A DNA stretch of 35,000 bases, from contig CAJNDS010000125.1 in NCBI GenBank assembly GCA_905221605.1, positions 335,696 to 370,695 on the forward strand, in the 5' to 3' direction. Each line of letters opens with the position of its first letter. The first letter of the stretch is position 1. The DNA is from Symbiodinium natans (lineage: Eukaryota > Sar > Dinophyceae > Suessiales > Symbiodiniaceae). Under the pieces are notes generated by a model. That model searched no databases, was not told the origin of the DNA, and saw nothing but the letters and a program-made list of their open reading frames with translations. Both the position numbers and the translations under genes were made by a program. Of the stretch, positions 18,437-28,754 are shown piece by piece.

Positions 18437-19030
18437 GCTCTTCTTGAACATTTTTACTACATCCTCCTGGGAATTATTTTTGGTTTTGTTTATATAAAAC
18501 CCAAGAGGGTATTAAAATATATTATTTTTGTGAAGGTTCTAAGGGGAGTAAAGTTTAAGGCTCCGGCGTTAGGTGCTAGGGCTAGGCGACTCTTGCTTAC
18601 CAGATCACCCTTACATGGAAGCCTTCCTGACTTAGTAAGTAGGGAGACTAATAGCAATGTGGGTTGCGGCGATGATAACGGGGATTCAGGGGGTTTGCTA
18701 AGTAAACTGACTAAGGCAAAAGGCTTCTAAGTATCATGGTAGCTTAGATTCAGTTCCTCAACAAAAAGCACACCTACGGAGAGCACACCAACTGAAGCCC
18801 TAAATCCTCCGCCTTCAACCCTAAACCCTGCGTTTGTTGGGTATACGGTATTCTTGTTAATGGGAACGTTGAGGGAGTTAAACCCCAAACCCCAAACCCT
18901 AAACCCTAAGCCCTATAAACCCTAAGCTCTAAACCTTCAGAAGCGTTGTTTTTGGAACCCTAAGCCCTACCCTCAATCCAAAGGGCTACGTTTAGATTTA
19001 GGGTTTGGGCTTTAGGGTTTAGGGTTTAGG
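18437..19030. other. Intron 7: AT-rich unique DNA and degenerate repeat
   Basis: The first 290 nt keep the frame of exon 7 open to a stop at 18728 and include a hydrophobic FYYILLGIIFGFVYI run. I take this as chance. The rest is degenerate CCCTAAA and, at 18995-19030, TTTAGGG. Confidence 0.55.
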
Positions 19031-19042
19031 GCCAACACCTAG

Positions 19043-19117
19043 GAAGGTTTCGACGCGGATCACGCCGCCTTTGTGCTTTCTGCCGTCGAGGTGGAGTGTG
19101 AGGAGCATGGCTTCCAG
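19043..19117 (+). CDS. Exon 8: helix between DID and the third Asp strand
   Basis: CCTAG|G acceptor and GC donor at 19118, 25 codons in phase 0. It reads EGFDADHAAFVLSAVE, then an acidic stretch ending EEHGFQ. The family has a helix followed by 'GF.V' before the 'ARVPI' strand, which exon 9 supplies. A long CCCTAAA array starts within 15 nt of the donor. Confidence 0.75.
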
Positions 19118-19130
19118 GCGCCTGTGTTTG

Positions 19131-19418
19131 CCCTAAACCCTAAACCCTAAACCCTAAACCCTAAACCCTAAACCCTAAACCCTAAACCCTAAACCCTAAA
19201 CCCTAAACCCTAAACCCTAAACCCTAAACCCTAAACCCTAAACCCTAAACGCTAAACCCTAAACCCTAAACCATAAAACCTAAACCCTAAACCCTAAACC
19301 CTAAACCCTAAACCCTAAACCCTAAACCCTAAACCCTAAACCCTAAACCCTAAACCCTAAACCCTAAACCCTAAACCCTAAACCCTAAACCCTAAACCCT
19401 AAACCCTAAACCCTAAAT
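19131..19418 (+). repeat. CCCTAAA array after exon 8
   Basis: About 41 heptamers with few errors, starting about 14 nt after the exon 8 donor. One of the donors followed by a C-rich array. Confidence 0.97.
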
Positions 19419-19704
19419 CCAGAACCACCTCTTAAGTCCCATGAGCCTTCAAGCGAAGGGAGGGTGATTCAGGGGCACCGAAGCTTGCTCTGTCCCTACT
19501 GTATGCGGTTTAGGATCTGGGGTTTAGCGTCTAGCACATAGTAGTTTAGGGTTTAGGGTTTAGGGTTTAGGGTTCAGGGTTCAGGGTTCAGGGTTCAGGG
19601 TTCAGGGACTAATCAGGCTTGGCTTGCCAACTTCTTCCTTTCCAGGCCGTGGGCGCATCTCTATTAGGCCCAGATAGCCCAAGATAGACTTAGGTAAACT
19701 TGTG

Positions 19705-19810
19705 TTGGGTTTAGGGTCTGGGTTTAGGGTTTCAGGGTTCAGGATTAGGGTTTAGGGTCTAGGTTTAGGGTTTCAGGGTTCAGGATTAGGGTTTAGGGTT
19801 CAGGGCTTAG
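19705..19810 (-). repeat. Tandem 51-bp higher-order repeat of TTTAGGG/TTCAGGG variants
   Basis: The same order of variants (GGGTCT, GGTTTAGGG, TTTCAGGG, TTCAGGATTAGGG) appears twice in a row, so a longer block of degenerate units was duplicated. Confidence 0.7.
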
Positions 19811-19831
19811 GATCCAGACAAGGGTAGCAGT

Positions 19832-20085
19832 GAAGTCAAGCTGGTGACAAGCGCTTCGGCCGCGGCCGAGTGCAAAAACCCGTGGCAGATGCAATTGACC
19901 AAGCTCTCGCCAATCTCCCCCGGGGAGGTCTTCGGGTCGTTTTCATCAGCCAAGTCAGCGCGCACGTCAAGCGCCCGTGGGAGCTGAAGGCGGCTGCGTT
20001 TGCTGGTGACCAGCCAAGTCCAAAGGAAGCGCAAGCGCCGAGCATAAACCCTAAGCTGAGCCTGGAGCTGCACCGCAGGGTTTAG
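19832..20085 (+). other. GC-rich open segment inside the exon 8-9 intron
   Basis: About 200 nt of non-repeat, GC-rich sequence with more than one open frame. One + frame reads QKPVADAIDQALANLP then GGLRVVFISQVSAHVKRPW. The minus strand is also open for 88 codons. The nucleotidyltransferase needs nothing between exons 8 and 9, and no AG|G acceptor fits. It may be a nested gene fragment, an alternative exon or captured sequence. I do not recognise it. Confidence 0.3.
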
Positions 20086-20345
20086 GGTTTAGGGTGTTCA
20101 AGGCTTAGGGTTAGAGTTTCGGGTTTTCAAGGTTCAGGGTTCAGGGTTTAGGGTTCAGGGTTTAGGGTGTTCAAGGTTTAGGGTTAGAGTTTCGGGTTTT
20201 CAAGGTTCAGGGTTCAGGGTTCAGGGTTTAGGGTTCAGGGTTTAGGGTTTAGGGTGGTCAAGGTTTAGGGTTTAGAGTTTAGGGTTTTCAAGGTTTAGGG
20301 TTTAGAGTTTCGGGTTCAGGGGCTAGGGTTGAGGTTGTAGGGTTT
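20078..20345 (-). repeat. Higher-order repeat of about 76-80 bp in degenerate TTTAGGG
   Basis: The phrase GTTCAAGGYTTAGGGTTAGA followed by GTTTCGGGTTTTCAAGG recurs near 20094 and 20168 with a partial copy near 20250-20300. A duplicated block of variant units. Confidence 0.75.
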
Positions 20346-20459
20346 AGGGACCTCTCCCGTATGTTAGCAGTAGGGGTTTCGGGTTTGAGGGGTGTACGGT
20401 GGTACTTGATATCGCCCTCCTCATGACTAGATGGGGAACCTAACTCCCTAAATAGTCCC

Positions 20460-20800
20460 GATTTCCCTAAACCCTGAACCGTAAACCCCAAACCCTAACC
20501 CAAAACTCAAAACCCTAAACCCAAAAACCCAAAAACCCGTAAAGCCCCAAAGAGCCCTAAGAAGCCCTAAGTACGAGACCTCTAAAACCCCTCAAACCCC
20601 TAAACTCCTAAACCTTAACTAACTAAACCCCTAAACACTACGCCCCTAACACCCCTAAACCCCTAAAACCCCTAAACCCCTAAATCCACAAGACCCTTAA
20701 AACCCCTAAAACCCCTCAAACCCCTAAAGCCCCTAAAGCCCCCAAACCCTAAAAACAAACCCTAAACCCCCAAACCTTAAACCCCAATCCCCAAACTTTC
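20460..20800 (+). repeat. Degenerate CCCTAAA / CCCCTAAA array before exon 9
   Basis: C-rich variants of 6 to 9 nt, ending about 10 nt before exon 9. No coding island. Confidence 0.9.
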
Positions 20801-20808
20801 CTGGGGAG

Positions 20809-20859
20809 GTGGAAGAGCTGCGCGCCAGCGCGAAGGTCCCCATCCTCATGCTGCGCAAG
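20809..20859 (+). CDS. Exon 9: AKVPIL strand
   Basis: GGGGAG|G acceptor, GA donor at 20860, 17 codons in phase 0: VEELRASAKVPILMLRK. It corresponds to the 'ARVPIxKF' strand that precedes the third catalytic Asp in TUTases. Joined to exon 8 it gives GFQ-VEELRASAKVPIL, and to exon 10 LRK-DGYEIDLSY. Confidence 0.85.
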
Positions 20860-21017
20860 GAGGGTTCAGGGTTTAGGGTTTAGGGTTTAGGGTAAGCCTA
20901 AGCACTAAACGCCCCCTAAGCCCAAAGGAATTTCGTCAATTCATGGTCTTGGGCGCAGCAAAGTTTAGGGTCCCGGGTTGGGTCTCCTCCAAAGCAAAGC
21001 TGCATACTTCGGGTTGC

Positions 21018-21580
21018 CTACCCTAAACCCTAAGCCCTAAACCCTAAGCCTTAAACCCTAAGCCCTAAGCCCTAAACCCTAAACCCTAAACCTCCCAATT
21101 CGAGGACCCAGAGTAGGTCCTTATCCTTTTTTTGTTGGGTGTAGGTTCCCTTACAAACGCCTGTAAGCAAAACAGGGGCACCCTTTTTATTCATAGGTTG
21201 CTCTTGGGTCTAGTAGCCCTGAACCCTAAACCCTCAACCCTGAACCTGAAGCTCTTGGGTCTAGGACTCCCAAATCCCTAAACCCCTTAAACCCGGATAC
21301 GCCCCTATCCCCCAAACTCCGAGAAACCCTCACAACAAGCCGCCAGGGCTGGGCTCTTGGATTTCGGGAAGCCCTAAACCCTAAACCCATACCCTAAGCC
21401 CTAAGCCCTAAATTACTAAACCCTTAACCCTAAACTCTCAACCCTCAACCCTCAACCCTCAGCCCTCAGCCCTCAACCCTAAACCCTAAACCCTAAACCC
21501 TAAACCCTAAACCCTAAACCCTAAACCCTAAACCCTATACCCTAAACCCTAAACCCCAAACCCTAAACCCTAAACCATCT
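21018..21580 (+). repeat. CCCTAAA blocks in intron 9
   Basis: CCCTAAG/CCCTAAA at 21018-21090, unique spacer to 21360, then CCCTCAA and CCCTAAA to just before exon 10. Confidence 0.88.
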
Positions 21581-21588
21581 TTGGGGAG

Positions 21589-21683
21589 GACGGCTATGAG
21601 ATCGACCTCAGCTACGCCAACATCCTCCCGCTGCTCAACACGCGCCTCCTGCGGACGTACGCGATGCTGGAGCCGCTAGCAGG
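21589..21683 (+). CDS. Exon 10: third catalytic Asp and NTRLLRTYA
   Basis: GGGGAG|G acceptor. It reads DGYEIDLSYANILPLLNTR then LLRTYAMLEPLAG, with GA donor at 21684 splitting the last Gly codon. EIDLSYAN carries the third catalytic Asp, and NTRLLRTYA is the conserved helix of the TUTase/non-canonical PAP family. At 95 nt it is one of the longest exons in the gene. The donor choice restores PLAG-PRLPLL with exon 11. Confidence 0.9.
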
Positions 21684-21693
21684 GAGAATTAGC

Positions 21694-22055
21694 CCTAAAC
21701 CCTAAACCCTAAACCCTAAACCCTAAACCCTAAACCCTAAACCCTAAACCCTAAACCCTAAACCCTAAACCCTAAACCCTAAACCCTAGCCCTAAACCCT
21801 AAACCCTTCGCTCTCAACCTTTAACCCTCAACCCTAAAGCCCAATCCCGATGCCCGAAACCCCAAAACCCAAAACTGCAAACGCAACAACCCCTATAAGC
21901 AACAAGCCCAAAAAAGCGCCATAGCAAGCCCCCAAGCAACCCTAAACCCTAAACTCTAAACCCCAAACCCTAAACCCTAAAATCTAAACCCTAAGCCCTA
22001 AGCCCTAAGCCCTGAGCCCTAAGCCCTATGCCCTAAGCCCTAAACCCTAAACCCC
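21694..22055 (+). repeat. CCCTAAA arrays in intron 10
   Basis: Perfect array at 21694-21810, degenerate C-rich middle, CCCTAAG block at 21985-22045. Both ends of this intron are C-rich on the + strand. Confidence 0.92.
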
Positions 22056-22075
22056 AGCAAAAGCCTCTTGCCGAG

Positions 22076-22128
22076 GCCTCGCCTGCCGTTGCTGACAGCC
22101 GCCATCAAGCGCTGGGCCAAGGGTCAAG
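22076..22128 (+). CDS. Exon 11: AIKRWAKGQG helix
   Basis: CCGAG|G acceptor with one codon base, GC donor at 22129 leaving one base. It reads PRLPLLTAAIKRWAKGQ. This is the 'RPLxLxVKxWAKxxG' helix of the family. The split Gly codon is completed by exon 12 (GQG-IAKTW). Confidence 0.88.
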
Positions 22129-22139
22129 GCGCGGCCACA

Positions 22140-22664
22140 GTTTAGGGTTGAAGGTTTAGGGTTTAGGGGTGATTTTTAGGGTTTGGGGTTTAGGGTTAGA
22201 AGGGTTCGAAGGGTTAGAAGGGTTAGAAGGATTAGAAGGATTCGAAGGGTTAGAAGGGTTTGGGGTTTAGTAGGGTTTAGGGTTCGGATTCCTGCAAGCA
22301 CTGACAGTGAAAGAGCGATTTGCTGCTTGCCCGGCTAGTTTTGCGAAGCCGCAACAAGTCGTGCGCTGCCTCTTAACGTACAGAACTCTGCCCCAAAACC
22401 TTCACCTTAAATCCCTACACTCGGTATGCCACATCCCTGAACCCTCAACCTGCAAGCCATAAACCTCAGGCCCACCCGGTCTAAGTGTGTATTCCCTTTG
22501 TGTTGCTCTCAAAAGGGCACTGTCGGGTGTAGACGGTACCTACGTCGATGAGTCCCGACACAGAACCAGTGAGACTCAAAGAAGGGCGCACGTGCAAACC
22601 GGGCCCACCAAGCCCTGCAGCCTTAAAGCCCTCAAGCCCTAAACCCCAAAACCCCCTGAACCCT
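22140..22664. other. Intron 11: degenerate GGTTAGAAG repeat and unique spacer
   Basis: TTTAGGG-like start, then five GGGTTAGAA/GGGTTCGAA units at 22195-22260. 22290-22620 is unique; it includes TGTCGGG near 22519 and CCCGACA near 22555, which can pair, and an AGAACCAGTGAG resembling the end of the 11224-11309 element. No gene seen. Confidence 0.6.
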
Positions 22665-23032
22665 TTGTCCTAAACCCTAAACCCTAAACCCTAAACCCTA
22701 AACCCTAAACCCTAAACCCTAAACCCTAAACCCTAAACCCTAAACCCTAAACCCTAAACCCTAAAACACTAAACCCTAAACCCTAAACCCTACCCTAACC
22801 CTAAACCCTAAACCCTAAACCCTAAACCCTAAAATCCTAAACCCTAAAACCTAAACCCTAAACCCCCTAAACCCTAACTCCTAACCCCTAAACCCTAAAC
22901 CCTAAACCCTAAACCCTAAACCCTAAACCCTAAACCCTAAACCCTAAACCCTAAACCCTAAACCCTAAACCCTAAACCCTAAACCCTAAACCCTAAACCC
23001 TAAACCCTAAACCCTAAACCCTAAACCCTAAC
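22665..23032 (+). repeat. CCCTAAA array before exon 12
   Basis: About 50 heptamers, some with indels, ending about 12 nt before the exon 12 acceptor. Confidence 0.97.
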
Positions 23033-23044
23033 CCCCGCGCGGAG

Positions 23045-23078
23045 GCATCGCCAAGACCTGGGATCGCTTCATCTCCTC
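23045..23078 (+). CDS. Exon 12: IAKTWDRFIS
   Basis: CGGAG|G acceptor, GT donor at 23079, 34 nt. With split codons at both ends it reads G-IAKTWDRFIS-S and leads directly into SYAWTLMV of exon 13. The family pattern is 'WAK..GI.....G.lSSY'. A 365-nt CCCTAAA block ends just before it. Confidence 0.85.
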
Positions 23079-23199
23079 GTGCCCCGGAAAGGGGAAGAGT
23101 TGCGTAGGGTTTAGGGTTTAGGGTTTGGGGTTTAGGGTTTAGGGTTTAGGATTTCAGGAGTGAGGGTTTTAGGGCGTAGGGTGTATGGGTTTTGGGCTT

Positions 23200-23640
23200 A
23201 GGTTAGGGTTTTTTTTGGGGAGGGGCGGGGGGGGGGGGGCGGGGGGGAGGGAGGGCGGAGAGGGGTGGGTTGGGGGGGGGGGGGCAGGGGTATGTTCGAC
23301 ACTGACTGGCGGACAGTGTAACTGTTAACTTGGGGCACAAGGATCAGGTTTGAGACATTTGGAACCAGGTTTCCGAGAATTACAACCAAGACACACGGAC
23401 GGCTTGGGCTTGAGGGCGCAGGGTTCAAGGGGTTTTTCTAGTAGCTCTTTGACAGAGGCACTCTGCACTTCTTCGAATGCTAGATTTAGGTAGCTTATGT
23501 CTCCCTATATAACTTACGCAACCCTTTGAGAGATGATGTCGCTAGCCGAGCTCCTTTGTCCTCTATCAGCGCGGGGAGTGATATGATAGTGAGGCATGTC
23601 AAAGGCATTCAACAGAACATCTGGATACAGATCTTTGCGA
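23200..23640. other. G-runs and unique spacer in intron 12
   Basis: G-rich runs at 23214-23285, then about 350 nt of unique sequence without a credible exon. The minus-strand open frame over the G-runs is Pro-rich low complexity. Confidence 0.6.
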
Positions 23641-23789
23641 AGGTTTAGGGTTCAGGGAGTTCACGGAGTTTAGGGAGTTTAGGGAGTTGAGGGAGTTTAG
23701 GGAGTTTAGGGTTTAGGGCTTGGCTCCAAGCCTCAGCAGATTTCGGGTTTCGCGTTGCTTGCTGCTGAAAGAGTCCTTGGAAGGCCAAA

Positions 23790-25080
23790 TCCCTAAACCC
23801 TAAACCCTAAACCCCAAATCCTAAACCCTAAACCCCAAACCCTAAACCCTCAACCCTAAACCCCAAATCCTCAACCCTAAACCCCAAATCCTCAACCCTA
23901 AGCCCTAAATCCTAAACCTTAAAACCTAAATCCTAAACCTTAAAACCTAAATCCTAAACCTTAAAACCTAAATCCTAAACCCTAAATCCTAAACCCTAAA
24001 CCCCAAACCCTAAACCCTAAATCCTAAACCCTAAAACCTAAATCCTAAACCCCAAATCCTAAACCCTAAATCCCAAACCCTAAACCCCAAACCCTAAACC
24101 CTAAACCCCAAACCCTAAACCCTAAATCCCAAACCCTAAACCCCAAACCCTAAACCCTAAACCCTAAACCCCAAACCCTAAACCCCAAACCCTGAATCCT
24201 AAACCCTAAACCCTAAACCCTAACCCCAAACCCAAATCCAACCCTAAAAACCCAAACCCTAAACCCCAAACCCCCAAACCCTAAACCCCTAAACCCTAAA
24301 ACCCCCCCAAACCCTAAATCCCAAACCCTAAACCCTAACCCCAACCCCAAACCCTAACCCTAAACCCCAAACCCTAAACCCTAAGCCCCCAAACCCTAAC
24401 TCCCAAACCCTAACCCTAAACCCTAACCCCAACCCACCTAAACCCTAAACCCTAAACCCTAAACCCCTAAAACCCTAAACCCTAAACCCGTAAACCCTAA
24501 ACCCTAAACCATAAACCCTAAACCCTAAACCCTAAACCCTAAACCCTAACCCCCTAACCCTAAACCCTAAACCCTAAACCCTAAACCCTAAACCCTAAAC
24601 CCTAAACCCTAAACCCTAAACCCTAAACCCTAAACCCTAAACCCTAAACCCCAAACCCTAACCCTAAACCCTACCCCCCAAACCCTAAACCACCCAAACC
24701 CTAAAACCACCCAAACCCTAAACCCTACCCCTAACCCCAAATCCCAAACCCTGCCCTAACCCCTAAACCCTAAACCCCCAAACCTAAACCCTAAACCCAA
24801 CCCTAATCCCAAACCCTAAAACCCTAACCCCAACCCCAAACCTAAACCCTAAACCCAAAACCCCCTAAACCCTAAGCCCCTAAACCCCAAACCCTAATCC
24901 CAAAACCCTAAAACCCTGAACCCTAAACAAAAACCCTAAACCCTATAAACCCTAAACCCTAAACCCTAAGCCCTAAACCCTAAACCCTAAACCCTAAACC
25001 CTAAACCCTAAACCCTAAACCCTAAACCCTAAACCCTAAACCCTAAACCCTAAACCCTGAACCCTAAACCCTAAACCCCA
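23790..25080 (+). repeat. 1.3-kb CCCTAAA array, degenerate in the middle
   Basis: The longest array in the window. Left part mixes CCCTAAA, CCCCAAA and AATCCTAAACC; the middle has many indels; the right 120 nt are clean. It is followed by a G-rich TTTAGGG array (25145-25320), so the two can pair. Confidence 0.96.
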
Positions 25081-25144
25081 AAACATAGGGAGGGCCCTCT
25101 TCGAAGGCGTTGGAGGGCTCTCGGTCTCCGGGTTGGCTCTGGCT

Positions 25145-25320
25145 TTAGGGTTCAGGGTTCAGGGTTTAGGGTTTAGGGTTTAGGGTTTAGGGTTTGGGGT
25201 TTAGGGTTTAGGGTTTAGGGTTTAGGGTTTAGGGTTTAGGGTTCAGGGTTTAGGGTTTAGGGTTTAGGGTTTAGGGTTCAGGATTCAGGGTTTAGGGTTT
25301 AGGGTTTGCGCGAAAATGTC
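25145..25320 (-). repeat. TTTAGGG array before exon 13
   Basis: About 24 heptamers with TTCAGGG variants. One of the few acceptor-side arrays that is G-rich. Confidence 0.95.
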
Positions 25321-25405
25321 CATAGTGGGGTTTAGGGTTTAGGGGGAGGACTTCAGGGTGTTTTTTTGACTGACCAACATACCTCGCAAACAAACCGAAG
25401 CAAAG

Positions 25406-25469
25406 GTATGCCTGGACCTTGATGGTGATCTACTTCCTGCAGATCTCGCAGAAGCTGCCCTCGTTGCAT
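25406..25469 (+). CDS. Exon 13: SSYAWTLMVIYFLQ helix
   Basis: CAAAG|G acceptor; it reads YAWTLMVIYFLQISQKLPSL then H, with GC donor at 25470. This is the central hydrophobic helix of the family (SSYxxxLMxIxFLQ). The preceding array is G-rich, which is unusual for an acceptor in this gene. Confidence 0.92.
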
Positions 25470-25499
25470 GCGCCCTGGGCTGTGGCGACGGGGTTGCTG

Positions 25500-27005
25500 T
25501 GTTGGGGGTTGAGGGCTTAAAGCCCTACGCCCTGCGCCCTGCGCCCCAAGCCCCACGCCCCACGCATCACGCATCCTACACCCTAAACCCAAACACAGAA
25601 GCCCGTAAACCCTAATCCCCATACCCTAGACGTTACACCCCCAACCCCCCCTTAAACCCTAGGCCCTAAACCCTACTGCCCAAACCCTAAACTTTAAAAC
25701 CCAAACACCCTAAACCCTAAACCCTGAACTAACCAAGACTCGGGTTTCGGGTTTAGGGTTTAGCTACCACAAAGTGAGTGTCAGGATTCATGTACCTCCA
25801 AGTAGGCTCCTAAAAAAGGGGGTTTTACGTGCCCGGTGAAGCTCCGCGGAGGACCCTGCACCTAACGGGACTTGACTTGTTCCTGAAATGATTACTACTC
25901 TTCAAGGTTTTGGGTTTAGGGTCTAGGGTATAAAAAAGCCTTTTTGCGAGGGCAGTACAGGGATTATTATTGTTTTTTTGTCGGGGGGTGGGTGGCTGGG
26001 GGTTCTTAAGCAAAAAGAAGTTTAGGTCTCAGGGTTGCTGGGCCGAGGATGCGAATGAGAGTTTGAGGTCTTGAGCTCGGATCGAAGGTCGAAGGGTTTA
26101 AGACCTGTAATATAGGGGTCGAAAGAATTACGAGTAGTATTTCCCTTGTGGTCCCTATATCATTATTATACTATAAGAACCCTAAAAACTGAACCCAAAA
26201 CCCTATTCTATCCACTAAGGCCCCTATAATGGTTCTTGGCGTTGGGGGATTTGGGTTCGCATAACTCCAAGCACTAAAACACTAGACCCTGAACCCTAAA
26301 TCCTAAACCCTAAACCCTAAACCCTAAACCCTAAACCCCAAACCCTAAACCCTAAACCCTAAACCCTAAACCCTAGTCAAGCCCGAAGATGTTCGACCTC
26401 AAGCCTTGCACATCGTAAGGCCTGAGGCCATCCCTGCACCCCAAATCTTAAACCCCCAAGACCCAAACCCCAAGACCTCTAAACCCCTAAACCCTAAACC
26501 CTAAACCCTAAACCCGAAACCCTAAACCCTAAACCCTAAACCCTGAATCCGAAGCCCTTAACCCGAAACATCTCTAAACATCCTCTAAACCCCTAGACCC
26601 TAGAGGGGGTCAGGAGTTTAAGGTTTAAGGCTCAGGGGCTTGCGCTTGAGGGCAGTGGGTTTGGGACATTTTCGGGTTTATGGCGAATGGTTTCAAGGGA
26701 ATTTCAGGGTTAGTTATATAAGTTATATTCGCCCAAAACCCTAAGCCCCCACAAACCCAAAACCCCCAAACCCTAAACCCCAAATCCTACGATTGAGGTT
26801 TCAACCCAAACCCTCAACCCTAAACCCTCAAGCCTCAACCCTAAGCCCTATGCCCCCTAAGCCCCCAAAACCCTAAAACCTACCCTAAAACCCCAAACAC
26901 TAAACCCGCTAACTCCTCCCTTCTCTGAATCGATTTAGGTTTCAACCCTGAACCCTAAACCCTAAACCCGAAACCCGAAACCCGAAACCCTAAACCCTAA
27001 ACCCT
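25500..27005. other. Intron 13: degenerate C-rich repeat with unique spacers
   Basis: C-rich at 25540-25735, 26280-26375, 26480-26550 and 26735-27003. Unique or AT-rich at 25760-26270 and 26600-26720. A small island at 26380-26445 has no supported exon. Confidence 0.65.
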
Positions 27006-27027
27006 TGGGCCTCTCTTGAAGTCCCAG

Positions 27028-27071
27028 GCGCTGAGCCAGACGCCTTCCGCCCGCGCGGCCTTCAACGACCA
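27028..27071 (+). CDS. Exon 14: linker after LPSL (ALSQTPSARAAFND)
   Basis: CCCAG|G acceptor, phase 0, and GC donor at 27072 splitting a Gln codon. It reads ALSQTPSARAAFND. It fits the variable linker between the LP.L motif and the PAP-associated segment. The frame hits a stop soon after the donor. Confidence 0.7.
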
Positions 27072-27089
27072 GCCCCTCCCATAGTGAAT

Positions 27090-27225
27090 ATGGGTTTGGG
27101 GTTTGGGGTTTAGGGTTTAGCGTTTAGGGTTTAGGGTTTGGGGTTTAGGGTTTAGGGTTTAGGGTTTAGGGTTCAGGGTTTAGGGTTTAGGGTTTAGGGT
27201 TCACGGTTTAGGGTTTATGGGCTTT
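27090..27225 (-). repeat. TTTAGGG array after exon 14
   Basis: Begins about 20 nt after the exon 14 donor. Complementary to the CCCTAAA array at 27424-27570. Confidence 0.95.
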
Positions 27226-27232
27226 CTTCATG

Positions 27233-27275
27233 TGGTCCCTTACCTTCTTTAAAGGGTTCTGAAGTACGGGCCCTT
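27233..27275. repeat. Dispersed 43-bp element, copy 1
   Basis: TGGTCCCTTACCTTCTTTAA and what follows is about 85 percent identical to 29473-29515. Not telomere-like. The core TTTAAAGGG is nearly palindromic. Confidence 0.7.
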
Positions 27276-27423
27276 GGGCTTAACCCTAAGCCCTACACCT
27301 TAAGCCCTAAACAGAATGTGTATGAATTTAGGTTTGAAGGAAGGCAGGGTGACCTTCTGGGTGAAGCCTTTCGTCATGGGCCGGGATTTAGGGCTGAGGG
27401 TTTACGGTTTAGGGCTTAGGGTA

Positions 27424-28078
27424 CCCTAAACCCTAAACCCTAAACCCTAAAAGCCTAAACCCTAAACCCTAAACCCTAAACCCTAAACCCTAAACCCTAA
27501 ACCCTAAACCCTAAACCCTAAACCCTAAACCCTAAACCCTAAACCCTAAACCCTAAACCCTAAACCCCAAAAGCCTTGGACCCTAGACGCTAAGCCCCTA
27601 GACGCTAAATCTTCAGCCCTCCGTAGCTTGTGTGGTTTCGGGCCCAAATCCCAAAGCCATGACTCGCAAACCCAGAACCCTCGTGAAGGTGTAGGGTTCA
27701 GGGTTCAGGGTTTAGGGTTTAGGGTTCAGGGTTCAGGGTTCAGGGTTTAGGGTTTAGGGTTTAGGGTTTAGGGTTCAGGGTTCAGGGTTCAGGGTTTAGG
27801 GTTCAGGGTTCAGGGTTTTAGGGTCTAGGGTTCAGGGTTTAGGGTTTAGGGTTTAGGGTTCATCGTTCCGGTTATATATGTCTCATTGAACGCAAGCGTG
27901 GACTCGATGGTCGCCCAGCCCGAGCTAGCAGGATCCTTCGGCAGCGACCCTAAACCCTCAACCCTAAGCCCGAAACTCGAAACCAAAAACCCTAAACCCT
28001 CATACATCCCTCAGCGACCCTAAACCCTAAACCCTAAACCCTAAACCCTAAACCCTAAACCCTAAACCCTTAAGCCCA
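27424..28078. repeat. CCCTAAA and TTCAGGG/TTTAGGG arrays of intron 14
   Basis: C-rich 27424-27570, G-rich 27690-27860 with homogenised TTCAGGG pairs, C-rich 28015-28075 next to exon 15. Confidence 0.93.
27889..27953 (+). other. Unassigned coding-like island in the exon 14-15 intron
   Basis: Between a TTCAGGG/TTTAGGG array and CCCTAAA repeat, the + strand reads NASVDSMVAQPELAGSFGSD. No acceptor of the AG|G type fits the phase of its neighbours. It could be an exon of an alternative form or chance. Confidence 0.22.
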
Positions 28079-28098
28079 TTTAACTGCCAGCCCATGAG

Positions 28099-28134
28099 GT
28101 TCGCCACGCCCAACGAGGCGCTGGTGTCCTGGGA
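28099..28134 (+). CDS. Exon 15: FATPNEALVSW
   Basis: ATGAG|G acceptor with one codon base, GT donor at 28135. Eleven full codons read FATPNEALVSW. Joined on both sides it gives NDQ-FATPNEALVSW-ECEREQ, continuing the linker toward the GDLLRGFF segment. Confidence 0.72.
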
Positions 28135-28167
28135 GTGTTCCGGCTGCAGGAGAGGACTTTTGTTCTC

Positions 28168-28258
28168 TAAGGGTTTAGGGTTTAGGGTTTAGGGTGTAGG
28201 GTTTAGGGTTTAGGGTTTGGGCTTTAGGGTTTAGGGTTTAGGGTTTAGGGTTTAGGGG
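28168..28258 (-). repeat. TTTAGGG array after exon 15
   Basis: About 13 heptamers, complementary to 28355-28648 in the same intron. Confidence 0.95.
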
Positions 28259-28354
28259 ACGCATTATATTCTCCTTACTTGGGTTTCTGAGGGGCCCTGG
28301 AATATCAGCATTTTTCAAAGGGTTTAAAGGTCAGCCCAGTCCTTCGATAGCCCC

Positions 28355-28648
28355 TAAACCCTAAACTCTAAACCCTAAACTCTAAACCCGGACCCTAAAC
28401 CCTAAACCCTAAACCCTAAACCCTAAACCCTAAACCCTAAACCCTAAACCCTAAACCCTAAACCCTAAACCCTAAACCCTAAACCCTAAACCCTAAACCC
28501 TAAACCCTAAACCCTAAACCCTAAACCCTAACCATAAACCCTAAACCCTAAACCCTAAACCCTAAACCCTAAACCCTAAACCCTAAACCCTAAACCCTAA
28601 ACCCTAAACCCTAAACCCTAAACCCTACAAACCCTAAACCCTCAACCC
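28355..28648 (+). repeat. CCCTAAA array before exon 16
   Basis: About 40 heptamers, ending a few nt before the exon 16 acceptor. Confidence 0.97.
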
Positions 28649-28652
28649 GCAG

Positions 28653-28722
28653 GTGCGAGCGGGAGCAGCCTCTTCGCGGTTGCGGGGATCTGCTGCGCGG
28701 CTTCTTCCGCTTCTACACCGAG
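28653..28722 (+). CDS. Exon 16: PAP-associated segment GDLLRGFFRFYT
   Basis: CGCAG|G acceptor and GA donor at 28723. It reads CEREQPLRGC then GDLLRGFFRFYTE. This matches the 'LGeLLxGFFxYY' signature of the PAP/25A-associated domain. A GA donor 3 nt earlier would remove one Glu. A 130-nt TTTAGGG array follows. Confidence 0.9.
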
Positions 28723-28754
28723 GAGCCGCTGTCCGGGCCGCTGTCGCTTAGGGC

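Noticed and set aside
18419-18730. 103-codon frame with a hydrophobic FYYILLGIIFGFVYI segment
   Set aside because: It starts inside exon 7 in the same frame, then turns AT-rich and stops resembling the enzyme family. More likely intron read-through than a membrane protein.
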